Positions 8,536 to 17,132 of a stretch of 64,000 bases of DNA are shown one piece after another. A program made the translations under genes and the position numbers. The stretch comes from Aliiroseovarius sp. F20344 (GTDB taxonomy: Bacteria; Pseudomonadota; Alphaproteobacteria; Rhodobacterales; Rhodobacteraceae), in NCBI RefSeq assembly GCF_023016155.1, contig NZ_JALKBG010000008.1, positions 560,501-624,500 of the forward strand, in the 5' to 3' direction. Positions within the stretch are counted from its first letter, which is position 1. Each line of letters begins with the position of its first letter. The notes below the pieces were generated by a model. It saw only the letters and a list, made by a program, of their open reading frames with translations. It had not been told where the DNA came from and searched no databases.

Positions 8536-9761
8536 GAGGCCAACTCGGAATAGGCAAGACCTTTTGGAAGACCCGCGTCAGGGTCAAGAGGCTCGACCCC
8601 CATGTTTTGCATCAGGATCGAGTTGACCAAGTGTACATCATATTTCCGGCACGCATGTTCGCGCGCAGCCTTGCCCATGGTTACGGCAAGGGAAGGGTCT
8701 TCGATGAATTTTTTCATCGTCTGCGCAAGGGCGTCCGCGTCCCCTTGAGGAAATACCATGCCAGACACGCCGTCTTGGGTGGCTTCGCCACAACCGGGGG
8801 CGTCTGTGGTGATAACAGCGCGTCCACTGGACATGGCCTCAAGGATCGATCGCGGGACGCCCTCACGCAGCTCGGTCGGCAAGACAAACACACTGCATTT
8901 GGCGAGATACGGACGTACGTCACGTGTCTCGCCCAACCAATTGACCAGCCCGCTTGCCTGCCATTCAGCAAAAAGGTCGGGGTCAATGGCATCAGGGTTG
9001 CTGTCTGCCGGTCCCAAAATATCGATGTCACATTCATGCCCTTGGGCACGAAGAATTTCGGCAGCCTTGCCAAGGGTTAAAAGCCCCTTGCTGCGCAAAA
9101 GCCGCCCGACAAAAAGGAATCTTACGCGTCCTTCGGGAACAGGGGATGCCGTATAGCGCTTCGTATCGACCCCCGACCCGGGCACGTCGTGCAATGCGAC
9201 ATGATCCGGGATCAGGTGGAACCGGCGAATATCGCGGCGATCTGCCGAGTTATAGCAAAACGCGCCATGAATGCGGCGAAGCGCAATACGGTGCAGTAGA
9301 ATCGACAGGTCGCGCACACGCTTGCGGCGGCCTGTTGGGTTCTCTTCCATGAAACTATATCCAAGTCCCGTGAAAAGCGCATAGCGATGCGGGACACCAG
9401 CGATCTGAGCCGCGAGGCTGCCATAGATGTTGGGTTTCATCGTGTAGGAAATCACCAGTTCAGGTTTTTCTTTTCTGAAGAAATGGACCAACGCCCAGAG
9501 CGTTTTCAGGTCGCGAACTGGATTGGTACCTGTGCGATCCATTGGAATCGGGCAGGGCCGCACACCATTGTCGCGCAAAGTTTGTGCGGTTTCGTCGTCA
9601 ATATCCGCAGCCGTGGCCAGAACGTCGTAACCGTTCTGAGCCAGCCTGCGGATCAGATCGAGCCGAAAGTTTACCAGTGACCAACCCAAGCTGCCAAGAA
9701 CGACGGCTTTTCTGGGGGCACCCCCCCTGATCTGTTCGTTCGATTTCGATGAACGCGACAT
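8532..9761 (-). CDS. Glycosyltransferase family 4, PglA-like
   Basis: About 409 residues in a GT-B fold. The N-terminal GSLGWSLVNFRLDLIRRLAQ and ISYTMKPNIYGSLAA match the group of GT4 enzymes that includes PglA, which adds the second sugar to undecaprenyl-diphospho-bacillosamine. The C-terminal domain has FVGRLLRSKGLLTL and REGVPRSILEAMSSGRAVITTDAPGCGE, the donor-binding E-x7-E region. A TTG 21 bases upstream is in frame, but the ATG at 9761 lies just after the preceding stop and is preferred. It probably adds an early sugar of the repeat unit started by the PglC-like transferase. Confidence 0.82.
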   Translation of the reverse strand: MSRSSKSNEQIRGGAPRKAVVLGSLGWSLVNFRLDLIRRLAQNGYDVLATAADIDDETAQTLRDNGVRPCPIPMDRTGTNPVRDLKTLWALVHFFRKEKPELVISYTMKPNIYGSLAAQIAGVPHRYALFTGLGYSFMEENPTGRRKRVRDLSILLHRIALRRIHGAFCYNSADRRDIRRFHLIPDHVALHDVPGSGVDTKRYTASPVPEGRVRFLFVGRLLRSKGLLTLGKAAEILRAQGHECDIDILGPADSNPDAIDPDLFAEWQASGLVNWLGETRDVRPYLAKCSVFVLPTELREGVPRSILEAMSSGRAVITTDAPGCGEATQDGVSGMVFPQGDADALAQTMKKFIEDPSLAVTMGKAAREHACRKYDVHLVNSILMQNMGVEPLDPDAGLPKGLAYSELAS

Positions 9762-9766
9762 GCTGT

Positions 9767-11902
9767 TTACTCGCCTGCCCAAAGTCGTTGGCCGGAAGGG
9801 CCCTTAATTTCGGAGCCTCGCTTGGGACCGGCAATCGGAGCAGGATTAGACGCACGACGGCGATTGAAGTTATGCACGTTTTCTTGCGAACCAGCGTCTT
9901 CCCGATCCCCATATCCAGGAACCAGATCGATCAACTGTTGACGTACAGCAGCTTCATCCCCTTCACGGGCAGCCTTCTCTAAAGCGATAATCGCAGAGCG
10001 AAGCTGTGCCATGGGAAGCCCGTCAGGCAGCGCGCTTTCGACGGATTCAATTCCGCTATCGCGCCGTTCTTCGGCTTTGTCGAACAGCTCTTCAAACAGC
10101 TTCTCTCCTGGGCGGATACCGACAAAATCAATGTCGATATCGCGGTAAGGTTCCAGTCCAGCCATACGGATCATGCGTTCGGCCAGATCTACAATCTTCA
10201 CGGGTTCCCCCATGTCCAGAACGAAAATCTCGCCCAGACCCGAGTTTCGTGCCAACCCTTTGGCGGCGGCCACAACGGTCAATTGGACGGCTTCCCGGAT
10301 GGTCATGAAAAAACGTTCCATCCGACGATCAGTGACGGTCAACGGACCACCTTCGGTGATTTGCTTTTGGAACAGCGGAATAAGCGACCCCGACGATCCC
10401 AACACATTCCCAAACCGGACCGAGAAGAAACGCGTTTGCGAGTCATCTTTGGGCCCCTGTTTCTCATATGTGATGCGGTCTTGCGCTTGTGCATAGAACT
10501 CGGCCACGCGTTTGGTGGCGCCCATCACGTTTGTTGTGTTTACGGCCTTATCGGTCGAGATCTGCACCATTGCGATGGCGCCAACCTCACGCGCGGCATC
10601 GGCCACGTTGCGTGTACCAACGACATTGGTCAAAACGCCTTCGCACGGGTTGAGTTCTACCATTGGAACGTGCTTCAAAGCAGCCGCATTGAACACAAGT
10701 TCTGGCTTGTAGCGCTGGAAGATTGAATTGACACGTTGCGCATCACGGATACAGCCAACGTGGACCCGACGCTGAACATCAGAATAGTTTTTCCCAAGGT
10801 CCATGTCGATCGAGTAGGCGTTGAATTCACAGTTGTCCATCAGGACCAGAAGTGACGGATTGAAGGATGCGATCTGGCGCGACAACTCGCTGCCAATGGA
10901 TCCCCCAGCGCCGGTGATCAGAACGCGACGGCCTTCGATCATCTGCCTCAGAAGGGACCGCTCCACAGCCTTTTGCGGGCGGTTCAAGATATCTTCGGGC
11001 TGGATCGGGCGCAGCGTGATTTCGTCGTCACCAGCTTTGTCCAATGCCGGATCAGCAAGCCCGGGAAGGCGCGAAACCTTAATCCCGTTGGTCGTGGCCC
11101 AGGACAGAAGCTCAAAGATGCCTTTTTGGTCAAAGTGAGAAACATCTTCTGTCAGCAGAAGCTGACGCGCTTTCAGATCATGGGCTTCAAGAGCTGCAAT
11201 TGCTTTTTGAGGCTCCCGGATAGAGCCAAGAATACGGGCATTATGAAAATGCAGCCCTGTCGAGCCTTTGGCGTCATCGATCACCCCGACAGGCACATAG
11301 GTTGAACTGGAACGGTCTAGCGAACGCAAAAACAGATCGCAATTGGTGCCGGTGCCAATCAAAACAACAGGTACTTGTTTGGCCGCGATGCGATCTGCGT
11401 GCTTGGTACGGCGCACCAGTTCACGATGCCTTGCAATAATGCGCAGGGCACCCGTGAAGGGGATCGTCGCTAGGAATTGGATGATGAAGATGGAAACGGT
11501 AATCGGCGCCAGTGCCGGGATTTGTGCAGCAATCAGAATCTGTACACAGACGGCAACCAATGCCCCACGCGAGATGACAATCACGTCGTCTAGAGAAGTG
11601 GAGCGTGAATGCCGCTTGTAGAAACCCATCAAAGTGAAGATGATGAAGTTTATGGATGCTGCCAAAAGCATCATAGGCAGCATAATCGCAGTGAATTCGG
11701 CAGTAACAGCACCACCCTGCGACAAGCTGATCGCGACGAATACGGCAGCTGCAGAGGTGAATACGTCTCCGATCACCAGTTTATGGTTAGCACATAGCTC
11801 AATCTTTTTCTGAGCAAGCCAATGCTTCACTGTTTTTTGCATTCCGCCACGAGCAGACGTGTTGTCTTCCTGTGAAGATCGGAATTCCATACCATCTAGC
11901 AT
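9767..11902 (-). CDS. Membrane-bound UDP-HexNAc 4,6-dehydratase (WbpM/CapD/FlaA1 type)
   Basis: About 711 residues. Four N-terminal hydrophobic helices (within the first ~170 residues) are followed by a CoA-binding-like Rossmann region and then the polysacc_synt_2 domain with VLITGAGGSIGSELSRQI, NAAALKHVPMVE and STDKAVNTTNVMGATKR. The MGATK segment carries the catalytic lysine in the FlaA1/WbpM way, where Met stands in place of Tyr. These enzymes make UDP-4-keto-6-deoxy-HexNAc, the precursor of bacillosamine, QuiNAc or FucNAc. With the DegT aminotransferase and PglC-like transferase of this locus it probably supplies the initiating sugar. An ATG also occurs at 11938, but the ATG at 11902 has GGGGAAGG before it and is preferred. 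Confidence 0.88.
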   Translation of the reverse strand: MLDGMEFRSSQEDNTSARGGMQKTVKHWLAQKKIELCANHKLVIGDVFTSAAAVFVAISLSQGGAVTAEFTAIMLPMMLLAASINFIIFTLMGFYKRHSRSTSLDDVIVISRGALVAVCVQILIAAQIPALAPITVSIFIIQFLATIPFTGALRIIARHRELVRRTKHADRIAAKQVPVVLIGTGTNCDLFLRSLDRSSSTYVPVGVIDDAKGSTGLHFHNARILGSIREPQKAIAALEAHDLKARQLLLTEDVSHFDQKGIFELLSWATTNGIKVSRLPGLADPALDKAGDDEITLRPIQPEDILNRPQKAVERSLLRQMIEGRRVLITGAGGSIGSELSRQIASFNPSLLVLMDNCEFNAYSIDMDLGKNYSDVQRRVHVGCIRDAQRVNSIFQRYKPELVFNAAALKHVPMVELNPCEGVLTNVVGTRNVADAAREVGAIAMVQISTDKAVNTTNVMGATKRVAEFYAQAQDRITYEKQGPKDDSQTRFFSVRFGNVLGSSGSLIPLFQKQITEGGPLTVTDRRMERFFMTIREAVQLTVVAAAKGLARNSGLGEIFVLDMGEPVKIVDLAERMIRMAGLEPYRDIDIDFVGIRPGEKLFEELFDKAEERRDSGIESVESALPDGLPMAQLRSAIIALEKAAREGDEAAVRQQLIDLVPGYGDREDAGSQENVHNFNRRRASNPAPIAGPKRGSEIKGPSGQRLWAGE

Positions 11903-12519
11903 TTTAAGAACCTTCCCCGGCTCCGAGATAAAAAACATTGTTCAAATTTCGTGACGCTCCAGGGGCGCACGACAGAAATTCATACTTTTGAGAAGTTGAA
12001 CCGACTGACATTTTTCAGCATGGATGGCTGGAAAATGTCAGCCACTGAGTCATTCAAACGAATTGTTCAACATCCCCTCACACTCACTACTCACGCGCTC
12101 TCACCTCAAACCACTTACTATGCCAAAAAAAATGGCAACTACACGTTCACGCTTGAAATACGCGCGAACAACACAATTGGGGTGAAGAGCACAGACACAA
12201 AATTCTTTGCGATATCGGAAATAGACCCACCCCTGGAAGCTCCGATTGCCATCGAAACGTAACCCATTTCCTTGTCATTATCTTTACAGCAATAGTTGCC
12301 TCAATTCTATCAATTTGTAGACATTCACTGTTTCTTTTTTGGAAACATGCATGTTTATCAGTAACTTACATCTTTTTGCGTGCGGCGCCTTAAGTCACAG
12401 CCTTTACGGGTAACTAATTTAGAAGCATGTGCCGGTGAAAATAAACACTCAATGCGTGTTAGAATTTTCGGAATGCAACTAATGGTAGGTTTTTCTAGAA
12501 TCGGAATATGTTAACTATG
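11903..12519 (-). other. Long AT-rich intergenic region within the polysaccharide operon
   Basis: About 600 bases between the sulfotransferase gene and the dehydratase gene, clearly more AT-rich than the flanking genes. It holds a long imperfect hairpin (12005-12041, listed separately). A plus-strand open frame of about 100 codons (11951-12262) has a GTG start, no convincing ribosome site and no recognisable domain, and I do not regard it as a gene. The rest (12263-12519) is T-rich with no clear feature. The region probably holds the promoter and leader for the block 11902 to 6449. AT-richness here may be a scar of glycan-locus recombination. Confidence 0.5.
12005..12041. repeat. Hairpin, 15-bp arms with a 7-base loop
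   Basis: CTGACATTTTTCAGC at 12005-12019 pairs with GCTGGAAAATGTCAG at 12027-12041 with one G-T type mismatch, around the loop ATGGATG. It lies about 100 bp upstream of the dehydratase start and has no following T-run on either strand, so it does not look like an intrinsic terminator. It could be a leader structure in the RNA or a binding site for a dimeric regulator. Confidence 0.7.
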
Positions 12520-13368
12520 CTATTGATCTGACAGGGCGCTCTTCGAGATCCATTTTGGTTTGAAAGACGGTGCCAGTTTTGACAGCAAGGCTGTGTCGTT
12601 TTGATAGAACTTCTCAATTTCTTGACGCAAATCCTCTGGCAAGGCGGGGTAGGCCACCGGTTTTGCGACGAGGTTTCGTAATGTGCTGATCGGTCGTCGA
12701 TTGCGGATCGGGTCAAGAATTGGGCGTAGAGGCGCGATAACCCGATGCAAATGCGCGGGAACAATAGCAGCGTTTTTATCTTTCACCTTCTCGCGCACAG
12801 GGGGCGTCAGTTGCCCTTTATAGCCAATGTGATCGTCAACCCACTGTAGTTGTCTTTCAGGATGCGTCGCAACATCTTCAAACGCCAAAAGCAAAATCTG
12901 ATCCTGCGGGAATATGTTGTAGAATCTCTGAAGATGTTGGCCGTAAAGACCGTCATGCAGAAAGCGTCCATTGGCAGCTTTCTGAGGATCAAGGTGGCGC
13001 CGGATATCTTCTGTAACCTCACCGCGCCGCAGCAGCATACAATAGTCAGAATAAGCGCGCTGAACGGGATTTCGCATCTGCACGATCATTTTGACATTGG
13101 GGTAAGTCTCATGGATCCGGTCGGCGGCGTCCGGCTGGGTGAGATATGAGTTCGATTTTTCGCCGACAAGATCGCCTTCCTGTGCGCCATTGAACTGGGC
13201 ATTGAACCAGTCAAACCCTTTCCCGTATTCACGTGAAAAGAAATGAAGTTCTGGGGCGGGCATAAAAATGCCGGGAGACGCAGCCAAAGACTGCTGCACC
13301 CAAGTGGTTGCGCATTTGGCAGCACCAATGATCAGAAAGTCGATGGGACGGGGTTTGATGTTGGTCAT
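12520..13368 (-). CDS. Sulfotransferase family protein
   Basis: About 282 residues starting MTNIKPRPIDFLIIGAAKC. IIGAAKCATTWVQQSLAAS near residues 12-30 is the 5'-phosphosulfate-binding loop of PAPS-dependent sulfotransferases, and MIVQMRNPVQRAYSDY carries the 3'-phosphate-binding Arg and Ser. It probably transfers sulfate from PAPS to a sugar of the polysaccharide made here, giving an anionic glycan typical of marine bacteria. The ATG at 13368 lies 4 bases after the upstream GT stop; the frame can be extended 36 codons upstream, but this would overlap the GT gene. No PAPS-making genes are in the window. Confidence 0.85.
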   Translation of the reverse strand: MTNIKPRPIDFLIIGAAKCATTWVQQSLAASPGIFMPAPELHFFSREYGKGFDWFNAQFNGAQEGDLVGEKSNSYLTQPDAADRIHETYPNVKMIVQMRNPVQRAYSDYCMLLRRGEVTEDIRRHLDPQKAANGRFLHDGLYGQHLQRFYNIFPQDQILLLAFEDVATHPERQLQWVDDHIGYKGQLTPPVREKVKDKNAAIVPAHLHRVIAPLRPILDPIRNRRPISTLRNLVAKPVAYPALPEDLRQEIEKFYQNDTALLSKLAPSFKPKWISKSALSDQ

Positions 13369-13372
13369 GTGG

Positions 13373-14545
13373 TTAGTCCATCCCCCCTGCGAGCGTGTCA
13401 TAAACAGCTGTGGTTTGGGCGACATGGATGTCCAGCCCGTATTTTCCGCGCACGTCCTTTTGTGCAGCGTGGGCAATTCTATCGCTTAGTGTTTTATCTT
13501 CCGTCAGGTGGAGGACAGGACTTGCAAATGCGTTGGCATCATAGGGGTCGACCAAAAACCCGGTTTCGCCATCCACGATGGCTTCGGGGTTGCCCCCATG
13601 GCGCGTGGCGACAACGGGTGTGCCAAGATGCATCGCTTCAATCAATGTTCTTCCGAACGGTTCGTCCAGTGCGGTGATCAAAAGCGCATCCACACCTGCC
13701 ATCGCTGGGGCAGGAGGGTCGCGAAACCCCATCATATGTAGATTTGCGGAAACTCCCAACGCATCTGCACGTTCAACACAGGCTTGATCCAAACCAGAAC
13801 CCTCGGTTTCAACCTTGCCAAAGATCAGCCCGTGCACCGGACGTGTTGGCATCACGTCACGAACTGCCCGGAGCGCTTCAACAAAATGCACCGGGCGTTT
13901 GCGATCATTCAGCACTCCGAAATAGGCCAATAAGACGGCGTCCTCTGGCAGTCCCAGTTCAGAGCACAAATCCTTGTGGCAGGCGGCGCGATCAGGAATG
14001 TTCGGATCAAGGTCAAACGGGCTTCGAACGACCTGAAACTTGCTGTCGATGCCACGGATTGGGCGTTCCGGGCGCGAAAACTCGGATACAGACAAGATTT
14101 TGTCGGCCAACAAAGGCGCAATGAAATTTGCCCCCTTTGCATCTGGACCCTGCCGATGATGCCATATGAATTTGCAGCCAGCCAGCTTTGCAGGTAGGCT
14201 CCATGATCCGTGCATACGTCCGTCATTCGTGTGAACAATGTCGATCTTGTTGCGCTTTAAATAGCGAACCATTTGCGGGACAGACCGCAATAGGAATCCA
14301 GACAGCGACGCATCCTGAGGGCTGCGGCTGTGCTTCGGGGCAATGATGCGTGGTGTCTCGAGTACTTCATAGGACAACCCCATATCCGAAATATAGGCAC
14401 CGAGCGCACCGGCTTCGCGGTGAAGAGCGATGACCGGCTCGTATCGCTCAGTATCGAGATTTCGGATCAGACCCAACGCCGAAACGTGGCTACCGCCGAT
14501 CGTGGCCCCACCTACAAAGGGATAAAAAATACGTAACTTCTGCAT
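13373..14545 (-). CDS. Glycosyltransferase family 4
   Basis: A 390-residue GT-B fold protein. RIFYPFVGGATIGGSHVSALGLIRNL is the N-terminal acceptor-side motif, IDIVHTNDGRMHGSWSLPAKL and FIWHHRQGPDA lie mid-domain, and EPFGRTLIEAMHLGTPVVATRHGGNPEAI is the donor-binding E-x7-E region of GT4. It is placed between the Wza-type gene (17 bp gap) and the sulfotransferase. It should add one sugar of the repeat unit in the cytoplasm; donor and linkage cannot be read from the sequence. Confidence 0.85.
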   Translation of the reverse strand: MQKLRIFYPFVGGATIGGSHVSALGLIRNLDTERYEPVIALHREAGALGAYISDMGLSYEVLETPRIIAPKHSRSPQDASLSGFLLRSVPQMVRYLKRNKIDIVHTNDGRMHGSWSLPAKLAGCKFIWHHRQGPDAKGANFIAPLLADKILSVSEFSRPERPIRGIDSKFQVVRSPFDLDPNIPDRAACHKDLCSELGLPEDAVLLAYFGVLNDRKRPVHFVEALRAVRDVMPTRPVHGLIFGKVETEGSGLDQACVERADALGVSANLHMMGFRDPPAPAMAGVDALLITALDEPFGRTLIEAMHLGTPVVATRHGGNPEAIVDGETGFLVDPYDANAFASPVLHLTEDKTLSDRIAHAAQKDVRGKYGLDIHVAQTTAVYDTLAGGMD

Positions 14546-14562
14546 AAATAACCTAAAAAGAA

Positions 14563-15792
14563 CTATTGAGAATTGGTCGGCAGCCCACTGACGCGTGATA
14601 TTTCGATTGTGTCACCAGGGGCCAGATTGTCGGTTGGGGCAAATTCCAGCGAAACAGCTGTGCCGTCGACCACGCGGGTGACCCGGTATTCGGTCAGGCT
14701 TTCGGCGAGTGGGTCAGGTACTGCCAATCCGCTTGCCACTGCTTGCGCGCGCAATGCTTCCGCGGTTGCCAACCGGATGTCCAGCCGTGCCAAATCTCTG
14801 TCCACGCGATTTAGTTGCTCCAAGGTACGAGCGCGCGCGTCATCTGTAAGCGCAAGAGTGTCACGCTCGGCACGATTCAGTTGCTGCCGCGCAGTAAGAC
14901 GCGCGATCTCAAGCTGAAGACGTTTGCTTTCAAGGTCGTTCAACGCGGTGGTTAGCGCACTTACGCGCGTATTGACGGTAAGCCCGCGTTCTTTCAGTGC
15001 ATTGACGTCCGCCAGTTCAGCGCTGGTGCGTTCAATTTGCTTTGACCGCAGCTTGATCTGCTCACTCATGCGGTCAATTTGTTCGCGCAGAACGGTTTGA
15101 AGATCACGCAAACGTTCCCCTTGGGCTTCGCGAGCCTTTTGGGTGGCGTCGAGTATATCCCCCTCAATTCCACGGGGGCGCGGGCGAATAGGTTTGCTTG
15201 ATGAAACGCTGGCGTTTTCCAAGTCTTGTAAGTCTGCAAGCAAGCGGGTGCGTTCTGCTTGAAGCGCATCAATCTCGGCGGCAAGGCTACGCACTTCGCC
15301 CCCAAGGCGCATTGTGTCCTGCGCAAATGCGCCGGCACTGGCAGGTTGCAAACGGACCAATCCGCCGGCCAGTGCCAAAGCCTGCTGTGCTGTCAGACCT
15401 GGGCGATATGCAAACGAACCGGGCGATGTGACTTCGCCCAACACGAACACGGGTTGGTGCCCTGTAACCTCAACGCCTACCCGCGGAGCAGGAGAGATGC
15501 CGAGTTTTCTTTCGATCTCAAACTCGATCTGGCGTGCAAGCGCCGGGGCTGTTTGCCCTTGCGCGGACAAGCTGCCAATCAAAGGCAGGGACAAAATCCC
15601 ATCGGTTGAAACACGATAATCGCCAGACACACCATCCAGAACCGTAAACGCATTTCGATCGCCATCCCAACGCAGCACGCGGATTCGCAGTTCATCCTGA
15701 ATGTTCAGTTGATACTCTTCTGCCATAGCGGTGTGGGGTGGAAGAACCGAGGCAAGCAATAAGGTCAGAACAATCGATACTACACGGATCAT
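14563..15792 (-). CDS. Polysaccharide export protein (Wza/KpsD-like, periplasmic or outer-membrane)
   Basis: About 409 residues. The start at 15792 gives a signal peptide (IRVVSIVLTLLLASVLPPHTAMA) and an ATGA overlap with the upstream polymerase gene. YQLNIQDELRIRVLRWDG and STDGILSLPLIGSLSAQGQT form the Poly_export domain, followed by an SLBB-like segment (PVFVLGEVTSPGSFAYRPG). A long Arg/Leu-rich coiled coil of roughly 180 residues follows, as in the Agrobacterium/Rhizobium ExoF type rather than short Wza. It works with the Wzc-like protein to move polymer to the surface. No lipobox cysteine is seen, which fits ExoF-like rather than Wza-like proteins. Confidence 0.85.
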   Translation of the reverse strand: MIRVVSIVLTLLLASVLPPHTAMAEEYQLNIQDELRIRVLRWDGDRNAFTVLDGVSGDYRVSTDGILSLPLIGSLSAQGQTAPALARQIEFEIERKLGISPAPRVGVEVTGHQPVFVLGEVTSPGSFAYRPGLTAQQALALAGGLVRLQPASAGAFAQDTMRLGGEVRSLAAEIDALQAERTRLLADLQDLENASVSSSKPIRPRPRGIEGDILDATQKAREAQGERLRDLQTVLREQIDRMSEQIKLRSKQIERTSAELADVNALKERGLTVNTRVSALTTALNDLESKRLQLEIARLTARQQLNRAERDTLALTDDARARTLEQLNRVDRDLARLDIRLATAEALRAQAVASGLAVPDPLAESLTEYRVTRVVDGTAVSLEFAPTDNLAPGDTIEISRVSGLPTNSQ

Positions 15793-17132
15793 GGGCGTAC
15801 TCTTTTGCTGCGAAATTCGAAGGATTGAGGGTTTGGCGGGCGCGGTGTTCTTTGGGGCTGTTGTAGCGTCGCTGCGGTGAGAGAAAACAGAAGGATCCAC
15901 GGAACATTCCAAAATCGGGCATAAAAGGTCGGGAACATATTGAATGCCACAGCGTAGATAATCAGCACAACCAGTGTGATTGCCCAGACCAAACGGTTGG
16001 CCCGCGCAACGACTGCCGCCCAAATTAGTACAAGGCCTGATAGGAGAAGCCCGATCAGTCCAAGCATTGAAATAAGGCCACCTTCGACGAAGGCAAGAAG
16101 ATAAGTATTGTGCACCGCTGCGTGGTGCGAACTGATTTGGCGGAACTGCTCGACGCCGAGACCTACAAATATCGTGTCCTTCATAACTGCGAAGGCTTCC
16201 TGCATCAGCTGCGCGCGATCGGAAAATGTTCCGGCTTCGGACAAGTTACGATCCAAAAGTGGGTTCAGAACACGCTCCTGAAACACTGCGGGCATAAAAT
16301 TGTCGCCTAACATGATCATGATACCGGCAATGGCGATGAAAGCGGCCGCGGAAATAGGCAGGTATTTAAACGGTCCAACGATGGTGATCAGAAGGGCGAC
16401 ACCAAGGATGGTCGCCAACAACCCCGATACCGAGCCGGTCAGCATTATCCCGTAGACAAGCGGCGGCAGACATAAAAGCACGGTGCGCAGACGAAGCTCG
16501 CCCATTTTATAAAGTCCGAGAACCAAAACGATCGCGATGGCTCCATGAACCGCACATTCGTTTTCGCGTTGGATCAAGGATCGCATGCGGCCCGAGCCCG
16601 AAACCAACATCCGATTAGGGTTGTCAACGAAATGAACAACATAGGCCCCGAAAACCATGACAAAGACGTAAGACGCAATTAGCAGCTTAACCAGCGCCAT
16701 TGTCTGTGCGTAAGACCGCCCACCCAACAGCATCGGCAGTACGAGCAGCGAGTATCCGTATTGTGCAAAGATGTTGGGCAAGGCCATAGGGTTGCCATTC
16801 ACGACCGAGCTGATGGTCAGACCACCCATAAAAGCAAAGAACGACATGAACCAAAACACAGTGGCTGGGCCGAAAAAGCGAATGCTTAAGGTTCCACTGG
16901 CCAGCATTAAAACAAATGCCATAAGGGCCACGATGTCAGAGGCGGTGACATAAACTGAATCGAGTTTGACGTGGTTCATTGGGGCCAGAATGACGGCAGC
17001 AGCAATCAGCAATCCCGTTGGCGTTGTCAGGCCCGAGCTGACCAAGCCAAACGGATCCATCGCCTTACGCCCGGAGCGTGTCGCCCGCACAGAACTGTGC
17101 ATCGGCGCGGAATTACCACCGCGGGCGATCAT
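15789..17132 (-). CDS. O-antigen polymerase/ligase family (Wzy-like) membrane protein
   Basis: A 447-residue protein with about eleven hydrophobic helices. It contains a large periplasmic loop with RMRSLIQRENECAVHGA and FVGLGVEQFRQISSHHAAVHNTYLLAFVEGG; the final HNTYL motif is the hallmark of the Wzy_C/WaaL family. It would polymerise lipid-linked repeat units in the periplasm (or ligate them). It lies between the flippase and the export protein and overlaps both by 4 bp, which favours the polymerase role. Confidence 0.85.
   Translation of the reverse strand: MIARGGNSAPMHSSVRATRSGRKAMDPFGLVSSGLTTPTGLLIAAAVILAPMNHVKLDSVYVTASDIVALMAFVLMLASGTLSIRFFGPATVFWFMSFFAFMGGLTISSVVNGNPMALPNIFAQYGYSLLVLPMLLGGRSYAQTMALVKLLIASYVFVMVFGAYVVHFVDNPNRMLVSGSGRMRSLIQRENECAVHGAIAIVLVLGLYKMGELRLRTVLLCLPPLVYGIMLTGSVSGLLATILGVALLITIVGPFKYLPISAAAFIAIAGIMIMLGDNFMPAVFQERVLNPLLDRNLSEAGTFSDRAQLMQEAFAVMKDTIFVGLGVEQFRQISSHHAAVHNTYLLAFVEGGLISMLGLIGLLLSGLVLIWAAVVARANRLVWAITLVVLIIYAVAFNMFPTFYARFWNVPWILLFSLTAATLQQPQRTPRPPNPQSFEFRSKRVRP

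Noticed and set aside
11951-12262. Plus-strand open frame of about 100 codons in the long intergenic region
   Set aside because: GTG start, no ribosome site, AT-rich composition unlike the neighbours, no domain, and it contains the hairpin at 12005-12041; coding is not supported.
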